NCBI GenBank assembly: GCA_050179645.1
Contig: JBFXEX010000072.1
Location: 1-32,020 of the forward strand
Reading direction: 5' to 3'
DNA: 32,020 bases
From: VAZQ01 sp050179645
GTDB taxonomy: Bacteria > Pseudomonadota > Alphaproteobacteria > Rhizobiales > Xanthobacteraceae
Positions 1-6,043 of this stretch are shown one piece after another. The notes under the pieces are model-generated. The model was not told where the DNA came from. It did not search any database and saw nothing but the letters and a program-made list of their open reading frames with translations. Every line of letters starts with the position of its first letter. The first letter of the stretch is position 1. Made by a program: the position numbers and the translations under genes.

Positions 1-2
1 TT

Positions 3-899
3 CCGATCTCGACCCGCCGCTATTGGGACAAAGTCGAAAGCGGCGAACTCATTCCGGCGGTGGCGCGCGACAGCCAGGGCGGGGTCGTAGGCCATGTCGC
101 GCTCGAACGCGAGACCGGAGCACTGGTTGCCGAACGCGGCGAGGCCGTCGTGCTGCCGGCCTATCGTGGCCATCATCTGCTCGAGCGCATGACCGAGCGC
201 CTTTCCGCGGAAGCACCCAAGCACGGCCTGCACGGAATTTACGCCGAGCCGCTCACCATCCACACCTTCTCGCAGCGCAATGACGAGCGCGCCGGCATGC
301 CGGTGTGCGCCGTGCTGCTCGGCGCCAATCCGGAGAACTTCCGCCCCAAGGATATCCCCTGCCCGACCGCCGGACAGCGCCAGAGCTATCTCCGCACCTT
401 CCGCTTCGTGCAGCCGCCCGCCGCACGCACGATCCATGCGCCGGCGCCTTATCGGGACGTCCTTCTCAAGATCTACGCGAGCCTCAACGTGACCGTGTCG
501 GTGGCCGCTTCGTCCGCGCCAGCCGCCGCAGCGTCGCTGACCGGCATCAAGGTCAACGACCGCGGCTATGGCGTAATCCATTTCGAGCGGATCGGCCCAA
601 ACGCCGGCATCGAACTTGCGCAGGCGCTGCGCGACGTTCGCGCGCTCGGCGCCAGTTCCGTGCAACTTTCCGCCCCGATCGACGATCCCGGACTTCCGGG
701 GTTGACCGATGCCGCCCGCGAACTCGGCTTCTTCTTCTGCGGGCTCGGGCCGGCCTTCGCGGACGGTGACGACACATTCATGATGCAGTTTTTGAGCGAG
801 CCATTGGATACCCGCAAGCTTCAGCTGTTCACTGAACCAACAAAAGAACTGGTCGCCTTCATCGAGCGCGACCGCGCCGCGACGGGGCAGATGCCCTAG
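3..899 (+). CDS. GNAT-type N-acetyltransferase, 5' end cut by window
   Basis: The reading frame is open to the left edge (codons from base 3), so the start lies outside the window; the GTG at 60 is internal, because in-frame protein-like sequence (RYWDKVESGELIPAV) precedes it. About 298 codons are visible. The segment GHVALERETG...VLPAYRGHHLLERM resembles the beta4-alpha3 acetyl-CoA binding part of GNAT folds, with YRGHHL in place of the usual R/Q-x-x-G-x-G/A loop. The roughly 200 residues that follow fit a second, degenerate GNAT-like half (NDRGYGVIHFERIG, then ALRDVRALGASSVQLSAPIDDPGL). The substrate is unknown. The stop codon TAG is also the first three bases of a 13-base inverted-repeat arm. 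Assignment to the GNAT superfamily is moderate; a fusion to an upstream domain cannot be excluded. Confidence 0.6.
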   Translation, partial: PISTRRYWDKVESGELIPAVARDSQGGVVGHVALERETGALVAERGEAVVLPAYRGHHLLERMTERLSAEAPKHGLHGIYAEPLTIHTFSQRNDERAGMPVCAVLLGANPENFRPKDIPCPTAGQRQSYLRTFRFVQPPAARTIHAPAPYRDVLLKIYASLNVTVSVAASSAPAAAASLTGIKVNDRGYGVIHFERIGPNAGIELAQALRDVRALGASSVQLSAPIDDPGLPGLTDAARELGFFFCGLGPAFADGDDTFMMQFLSEPLDTRKLQLFTEPTKELVAFIERDRAATGQMP

Positions 900-1044
900 A
901 GCGGGATGATTTGAGGTTGAGCAGCCCCTGCGTCATTGCGAGCGAAGCGAAGCAATCCAGATTCTAGAGAAGACTGGATTGCTTCGTCGCTTGCGCTCCT
1001 CGCAATGACGGATAACCGAATCAATGTGACTTCATCCCGCTCTA
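897..1044. repeat. Outer palindromic repeat with 13-base arms
   Basis: TAGAGCGGGATGA at 897-909 is the exact reverse complement of TCATCCCGCTCTA at 1032-1044. The left arm starts on the stop codon of the acetyltransferase gene. GAGCGGGATGA-type palindromes are, from memory, a common dispersed intergenic repeat in Rhizobiales. Here the arms are 122 bases apart because another palindrome lies between them. Confidence 0.7.
931..1010. repeat. REP-like palindrome of the CATTGCGAGCGAAGCG type
   Basis: Two nested arm pairs are exact: CGTCATTGCGA (931-941) with TCGCAATGACG (1000-1010), and CGAAGCAATCCAG (948-960) with CTGGATTGCTTCG (974-986). The right side carries seven extra bases between the two arm segments. 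The transcript would fold into a long hairpin. It lies between a plus-strand gene end and the end of a minus-strand gene, where it could also stop transcription in both directions. This repeat type is abundant in Bradyrhizobium and Rhodopseudomonas genomes, by recollection. Confidence 0.8.
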
Positions 1045-1135
1045 GGCAGAAAGCCCGCGATTTCATCGACGCCGCTTCCAAAGTCAAAGATCGCACAATT
1101 GTTACCTGGCGCTGGTATCTAAAGCAGATAGTCCA

Positions 1136-1789
1136 TCATCCCGCCAACTGCCGGTCGACGACGTCCGAGGTCAGGCAGTGGACGCCGATGCTCTTGAACG
1201 CGTCGCGCGTTTGGCTCATCGAGGCGTCGACATCGATACCGCGGCAGGCATCCTCAATTACCACCACGTCAAAACCTTCGCGCATCGCGTCCTCGGCGGA
1301 GTAGCGGACGCAAAAGTCGAAGGCGAGGCCGACGAGGAAAACCCGCCGGACGCCACGCTCGCGCAGATATCCGGACAGCCCGGTACGTGTCGTGCGATCG
1401 TTCTCGTAGAACGCCGAATAGGAATCGATGTGACGATGATATCCCTTGCGCAGGATGAGCTCGGCATGTGGTATTGCCAAGTCCTTGCGGAATTCGGCGC
1501 CGGAGGTTCCCTGCACGCAATGATCCGGCCACAGGATCTGCGATCCGTAGGCGACTTCGATCGCGTCGTAGGGCTTCTTACCCGAATGTGTCGACGCAAA
1601 CGACAGATGGCCGCGCGGATGCCAGTCCTGGGTCAACAGCACGTGCGCGAACCCGGCGGCGATCCGGTTGATCAGCGGCACGACCTCATCCCCGCGCGGC
1701 ACCGCAAGCGCACCATTGGGACAAAAATCGTTCTGCACGTCGACGACCAGCAGCACGTCACTGTCCGAAACCCGCAAGCCTTTCGTCAT
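1136..1789 (-). CDS. pncA: Nicotinamidase (PncA-type isochorismatase-fold amidase)
   Basis: A 217-residue cytosolic enzyme that should hydrolyse nicotinamide to nicotinate and ammonia in NAD salvage. The catalytic triad is visible: Asp17 (LVVDVQNDF), Lys115 (LRKGYHRHIDSYSAF) and Cys160 (GLAFDFCV). Metal-site residues Asp55, His57 and His61 (QDWHPRGHLSF) and His90 (WPDHCVQGT) are also present. Length and motif order match PncA, and the DSYSAF and WPxHCVQGT signatures separate it from general isochorismatases. The ATG at 1789 has no strong ribosome site before it. It follows cyoD by 33 bases on the same strand, so it may be read from the cyo transcript, although the functions are not obviously linked. 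The name is confident. Confidence 0.93.
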   Translation of the reverse strand: MTKGLRVSDSDVLLVVDVQNDFCPNGALAVPRGDEVVPLINRIAAGFAHVLLTQDWHPRGHLSFASTHSGKKPYDAIEVAYGSQILWPDHCVQGTSGAEFRKDLAIPHAELILRKGYHRHIDSYSAFYENDRTTRTGLSGYLRERGVRRVFLVGLAFDFCVRYSAEDAMREGFDVVVIEDACRGIDVDASMSQTRDAFKSIGVHCLTSDVVDRQLAG

Positions 1790-1822
1790 ACGGATGCTCT
1801 GCGGTTCGTCGCCACCCGTGCA

Positions 1823-2167
1823 TCAATGTCTCGCCGGATGCTGCTCGACGTGTATCGCCATGCGATGATGAAGATCGAACATAATCCAGAGACTGCCGCC
1901 AACCATGAGAAAGATCAGAATCCCGGCAAAGCAGAGCGCCAGAAGATTTTCGCGCGGCGTACTGGTCAGATCGAGGTGGAGAAAGCACCTCAGATGAACG
2001 AGGATCTGGATGATCGCCAGGACGGCGATCAGCGCGAGCGTCATGCCCGACGGCAACGGCTTGAAATAGACCAGCGCGAAGGGGATGACGGTCAAGATCA
2101 GCGCCAGCGTCAAGCCCGTGAGATAGGACCGCACATCGGGCATTTCGCTGACAGAGGAGTCGGACAT
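1823..2167 (-). CDS. cyoD: Cytochrome bo3 quinol oxidase subunit IV
   Basis: A small inner-membrane protein of 114 residues with three hydrophobic segments (about residues 15-36, 41-63 and 77-97) joined by short charged loops, as in CyoD. The motif LVHLRCFLHLD in the second segment is typical of this family. The subunit helps assemble the CuB-heme o site of the quinol oxidase and holds no cofactor itself. It is last of cyoABCD on the minus strand, one base after the cyoC stop, so the two are probably translationally coupled. The assignment rests on both sequence pattern and position. Confidence 0.93.
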   Translation of the reverse strand: MSDSSVSEMPDVRSYLTGLTLALILTVIPFALVYFKPLPSGMTLALIAVLAIIQILVHLRCFLHLDLTSTPRENLLALCFAGILIFLMVGGSLWIMFDLHHRMAIHVEQHPARH

Positions 2168-2168
2168 G

Positions 2169-2777
2169 TCACAGAACCCCGGGAAGGTAGACGATCGAGA
2201 AGATGCCGACCCAGACGATGTCGAGGAAGTGCCAAAACAGGCTGAGCCGGTAGAGACGTGAACCGACCGGCCGGGTCAGTCCCTTGAACAGTATCTGACC
2301 GACGATGACGAGGATGCCGGTCAACCCAACGCTGACGTGAAGGCCGTGCGTACCGACCAGCGTGAAGAAGGCGGAGAGAAATCCGCTTCGGTCGGGACCG
2401 GCCCCCGCCGCAATCATGCCGCGGAATTCCAGCACCTCCAGGGCGACAAATCCTGCGCCCAGCAGAAACGTCAGCAGCAGCAGCAGCACCGCCATCGTTG
2501 GTTTGCGCGCCCAGGCCGCCACGGTGGCAAAGCCGAATGTCGCGCTGCTGAACAACAACAGCATGGTCTCGACGAACGTCCGCGGCAGGTCGAGCAGGTC
2601 GGCCCCGGTCGGCCCGCCCGCGGTGCCATGGAGCATGACCACGTAGGTCGCGAACAACAACGCGAATAGGATCGCGTCGGTCATGAGGTAGATCCAGAAG
2701 CCGAACGCCTTCTCGTCGTCGTGCTCGGCCAAAGACACCGGCTCCTGGTCACGCGTCGAAAGCGCCAGATCGGACAT
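2169..2777 (-). CDS. cyoC: Cytochrome bo3 quinol oxidase subunit III
   Basis: A 202-residue inner-membrane subunit with five hydrophobic segments, typical for CyoC. Visible family marks are EKAFGFWIYLMTDAILFA near the N-terminus, then GTHGLHVSVGL and LFWHFLDIVWVGIFSIVYLPG near the C-terminus. It belongs to the heme-copper oxidase subunit III family and stabilises subunit I. Its ATG overlaps the TAA stop of cyoB in the string TAATG, a classic stop-start coupling that keeps subunit amounts matched. Confidence 0.95.
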   Translation of the reverse strand: MSDLALSTRDQEPVSLAEHDDEKAFGFWIYLMTDAILFALLFATYVVMLHGTAGGPTGADLLDLPRTFVETMLLLFSSATFGFATVAAWARKPTMAVLLLLLTFLLGAGFVALEVLEFRGMIAAGAGPDRSGFLSAFFTLVGTHGLHVSVGLTGILVIVGQILFKGLTRPVGSRLYRLSLFWHFLDIVWVGIFSIVYLPGVL

Positions 2778-4810
2778 TACGCACGCTCCGGCAGTGCCGC
2801 GCCCGGGGCCGGGAGATCGTCCGACGCAGCGGCGGCGCGCGGTGCCCTGGCCATGTCACGAAAGCGCTGCGTTTCAAGCCTCTCAACTTCGCTTCCGGGG
2901 AGCAGGTATTCGGTATCGTCGCTGCTGCTGCGCACGATGAGCGTTGCCACGATGAGCGCGAAGCTTCCTGCCGCCGCCCACCAGATGTGCCACACCATTG
3001 CAAAGCCGAGCATGAAACTCAGAGCACCGATGACGACGCCGAATGCGCTGTTCTTCGGCATGGCGATGTCTTCGTAACGCGTGGGCCGCTGATAAGCGAT
3101 GCCTCTCTCCTTCAGGGCGAGAAAAGCGTCGCGCCCATGCACTTCCGGGATCACCGCGAAGTTGTAGGGCGCCGGCGGCGACGCGGTGAGCCATTCGAGG
3201 GTGCGGCCGTTCCACGGGTCGCCGGTCCAATCCCGGTTTTCGGCGCGCCGCCGGACGCTGACGACAAGCTGCACGCCCATGAAAATGAGGCCGAGAAGAA
3301 TGAACACGGCGCCGGCCGCAGCGACGATCAGATAGGGCTGCCATTCCGGCGTATCGTAGTGCTCCATGCGGCGCGGCATGCCCATAAATCCGAGCAGATA
3401 AAGCGGCATGAACGCCAGATAGAACCCGATGAGCCAGCACCAGAATGATCGCTTTCCCCACCGCTCGTCGAGCGCGAACCCAAAAGCCTTGGGAAACCAG
3501 AGATTGAACGCAGCGAAATAGCCGAACAGGGCGCCGGGAATCAGCATGTTGTGAAAATGCGCAACCAGGAAGGTCGAGTTGTGCATGAGATAATCGGCGG
3601 GGGGCAGCGCCAGGAGAACGCCGGTCACGCCGCCGATGGTGAACGTCACGATGAAGGCGATGGTGTACATCATCGACGTGTGAAAGCGGATACGTCCGCG
3701 AAACATCGTGAGCAGCCAGTTGAAAAGCTTCACTCCGGTTGGCACCGCAATGATCATGGTGGCGATGCCAAAGACCGCGTTCACGTTGGCGCTTGAGCCC
3801 ATCGTGAAAAAGTGGTGCAGCCAGACCGTAAACGACAGGACGGCGATCGCCACTGTCGCATAGACGAGCGAGGTATAGCCAAACAGCCGCCGGCCGGAAA
3901 ACGTCGTCACGACGCTCGAATATACGCCGAAAGCCGGGAGAATGAGGATGTAAACCTCGGGATGTCCCCATATCCAAAGCAGGTTGGCGTAGTTCATCAT
4001 GTTGCCGCCGGCATCGTTCGTGAAGAAATGCATGCCGAACACACGATCGAGCTCGAGCATCACCGCAACCACCGTGATGGCCGGAAATGCGAACGCCATC
4101 AGGATGCTGGTGCAGAGCGCCGTCCAGGTGAACAGCGTCATCCGCATCAAGGTCATGCCCGGCGCACGCCGTTTCAGGATGGTGACAAGAAAATTGATGC
4201 CGGTCATCGTCGAGCCCACGCCGCTGATCAGCACCGCCCAGATCCAGTAATCGACGCCGACGTAGGGATTCGTTTCGACGCCCGAATAAGGCGGGTAAGC
4301 GGTCCAGCCCGCGGTCGAGAACTTGCCGATGACCAGAGAGACCATGACCAGCGCCGCGCCGGACCCCGTGAGCCAAAGGCTCACCGAATTCATGTAAGGG
4401 AACGCGACGTCGCGCGCGCCGATCTGTTGCGGGACCACGAAGTTGATCAGGCCGGTCAGAAACGGCATCGCCATGAAGAAGATCATGATAGTGCCGTGCG
4501 AACTGAAAATCTGATCGAAGTGCTCCGGCGGCAGGTAGCCGTCCGACTTCACCGCGATCGCCTGCTGCGCACGCATCATCAATGCGTCGATGAAGCCGCG
4601 CAGCAGCATCACCAGCGCGAGCACGATATACATGATGCCGATCCGCTTATGATCGACACTCGTGAACCATTCGAACCAGATGTAGCGCCACGCCTTGAGC
4701 CACGTGATGAGCAGCGCGACGGCGATCGCGCCGCCGACCGTGATGGCAGCTCCGCCGAAGGCAATCGCGCTGTACAATGGCAGCGCGTCGATGGTCAGCC
4801 GTCCCAACAT
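2777..4810 (-). CDS. cyoB: Cytochrome bo3 quinol oxidase subunit I
   Basis: The 677-residue catalytic subunit of a proton-pumping heme-copper quinol oxidase in the inner membrane; it reduces O2 to water with electrons from ubiquinol. Ligands are all visible and sit one position before their E. coli CyoB counterparts: His105 (FSSHGT) and His420 for the low-spin heme, His418 (VAHFHN) for the high-spin heme, and His283, His332 and His333 for CuB, with Tyr287 in HPEVY as the His-Tyr cross-link partner. Quinone-site residues Arg70, Asp74, His97 and Gln100 are also conserved (RGFIDALMMRAQQ, EHFDQIFSSHG). The long C-terminal tail typical of CyoB is present. It begins 23 bases after cyoA and overlaps the cyoC start. 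Confidence 0.97.
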   Translation of the reverse strand: MLGRLTIDALPLYSAIAFGGAAITVGGAIAVALLITWLKAWRYIWFEWFTSVDHKRIGIMYIVLALVMLLRGFIDALMMRAQQAIAVKSDGYLPPEHFDQIFSSHGTIMIFFMAMPFLTGLINFVVPQQIGARDVAFPYMNSVSLWLTGSGAALVMVSLVIGKFSTAGWTAYPPYSGVETNPYVGVDYWIWAVLISGVGSTMTGINFLVTILKRRAPGMTLMRMTLFTWTALCTSILMAFAFPAITVVAVMLELDRVFGMHFFTNDAGGNMMNYANLLWIWGHPEVYILILPAFGVYSSVVTTFSGRRLFGYTSLVYATVAIAVLSFTVWLHHFFTMGSSANVNAVFGIATMIIAVPTGVKLFNWLLTMFRGRIRFHTSMMYTIAFIVTFTIGGVTGVLLALPPADYLMHNSTFLVAHFHNMLIPGALFGYFAAFNLWFPKAFGFALDERWGKRSFWCWLIGFYLAFMPLYLLGFMGMPRRMEHYDTPEWQPYLIVAAAGAVFILLGLIFMGVQLVVSVRRRAENRDWTGDPWNGRTLEWLTASPPAPYNFAVIPEVHGRDAFLALKERGIAYQRPTRYEDIAMPKNSAFGVVIGALSFMLGFAMVWHIWWAAAGSFALIVATLIVRSSSDDTEYLLPGSEVERLETQRFRDMARAPRAAAASDDLPAPGAALPERA

Positions 4811-4833
4811 CGGCTCGTGCTCCCCGGCTCGGC

Positions 4834-5757
4834 TCAGTTTGCCGCCGCTTTGCGTCGATTCAACGATCCGTCGTACTTGCGGATGATCGCGTCGAACAGT
4901 CCGGGTTCGACACCCGAATAATAAGTGACCGGATGGGCTGCGCTCGGCTTGGCGAGTGCAGCATAGGTGGCAGCGTCAAGCTTCTGCGGCGATTGCCTGA
5001 CCTGCGTGACCCAGTTTTCGAATTCGGCCGGCGTCTTCGCGATGGCGATGAAATGCTGGTCGGCAAAGCCGCGCCCGCTGTATTGCGTGTTCCTGCCGAC
5101 AAAGCGACCGGGTTCGCTGGCGCTGAGATTGAGCCGTGTCTGCATGCCGGCCATGGCATAAATCTGCCCGGCGAGCGCCGGGATATAGAAAGAATTCATC
5201 ACCGTGTCGGAAGTGATCTTGAGGCTGACGGGAGCCTTGCTCATAAACGCCAGTTCGTTGACGCTCGCGATTCCCTCGTTTGGATAGATAAACAGCCATT
5301 TCCAGTCCTGGGCCACGGCCTGGATTTCGACCGGCTTGTCAGAAGACTGCAGCGGCTTGTACGGATCGAGCGCATGCGTCGAAAGCCAGACGTGAACGCC
5401 AAGGGATGCAACGATCAGCGCTGGGACGATCCAGGTGGCCATATCCAGAGTGGAGGACTCCCACTCCGGCTCGTAGTGGGCCTTCAGACGGGAGGCGCGA
5501 TACCGCCAAGCGAACCAGAAGGTCATCACGAAGACCGGCACGACGACAATCATCATGATGGCCAGCGCGCGGAATAAGATGTCGCGTTCGGCAAGCGCGA
5601 CCGGCCCCTTGGGATTCAGGACCGGGGCCTCGATGAAGCTGCAACCGCTTGTAAGCAGGACGAGGCCGATCGCGACTGCGACCGTCATCGCGGGCCCTGA
5701 GGGACGGCGCTTGGCGCCTGCCACAGGGGCTGGTTGTTGCTTCTTCCGTCGCGTCAT
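4834..5757 (-). CDS. cyoA: Cytochrome bo3 quinol oxidase subunit II (lipoprotein)
   Basis: Subunit II of the quinol oxidase, 307 residues from the ATG at 5757. The frame extends upstream to a TTG at 5832, but the ATG gives a better lipoprotein signal: a basic start (MTRRKKQQ), a hydrophobic stretch and the lipobox LTSGC, followed by two membrane helices and a periplasmic cupredoxin domain. The CuA ligands of cytochrome c oxidases are missing: the region GRNTQYSGRGFADQHF has no CxxxC pair. This fixes the type as quinol oxidase. It is the first gene of cyoABCD. No strong ribosome site is seen before either start. Heme o synthase (cyoE) is not in the window and must be supplied elsewhere. Confidence 0.93.
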   Translation of the reverse strand: MTRRKKQQPAPVAGAKRRPSGPAMTVAVAIGLVLLTSGCSFIEAPVLNPKGPVALAERDILFRALAIMMIVVVPVFVMTFWFAWRYRASRLKAHYEPEWESSTLDMATWIVPALIVASLGVHVWLSTHALDPYKPLQSSDKPVEIQAVAQDWKWLFIYPNEGIASVNELAFMSKAPVSLKITSDTVMNSFYIPALAGQIYAMAGMQTRLNLSASEPGRFVGRNTQYSGRGFADQHFIAIAKTPAEFENWVTQVRQSPQKLDAATYAALAKPSAAHPVTYYSGVEPGLFDAIIRKYDGSLNRRKAAAN

Positions 5758-5934
5758 TCCACGGCGCGCCCACGCAGTTTTCTGCTCTGGACATTCACGT
5801 GCCCAGAGATCGATTCGAAGAGCATTCTGCAATCAATCGTACCGTGAAATCGTCCGCATGTCGCCCCGAAGCCTGCTGCTGCGACATCACAGCCACGCAC
5901 TGCTTGTCCCGACCGCAGGGAAACGGGCCTCGAT

Positions 5935-5950
5935 TGTGAACTGGCTCACA
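5935..5950. promoter_or_regulatory. CRP/FNR-family-like operator TGTGA-N6-TCACA
   Basis: TGTGAACTGGCTCACA is a perfect palindrome in its five-base arms and matches the CRP consensus; flanking ATT/ATT extends the symmetry partly. It lies between the divergent cyoA (start 5757) and heme dioxygenase (start 6044) genes, 178 and 94 bases from the two starts, a suitable place to regulate either. Rhizobiales use several CRP/FNR-family regulators, so the binding protein cannot be named. A chance match is possible. Confidence 0.4.
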
Positions 5951-6043
5951 TTCTCCTTTCACTTCGCGTCCTAGCATCCTCGCGCATTGTCGGTCGTCCG
6001 CGCTCACGGGGCTGCTGGTGGCCGTGAACTCTGAGGAGGAGCC

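Noticed and set aside
1178..2245. A 355-codon plus-strand frame opposite pncA and cyoD
   Set aside because: Antisense shadow of two recognised genes; no protein-family pattern.
3812..4921. A 369-codon plus-strand frame opposite cyoB and the end of cyoA
   Set aside because: Composition is charged and repetitive without recognisable folds, while the minus strand encodes conserved oxidase subunits.
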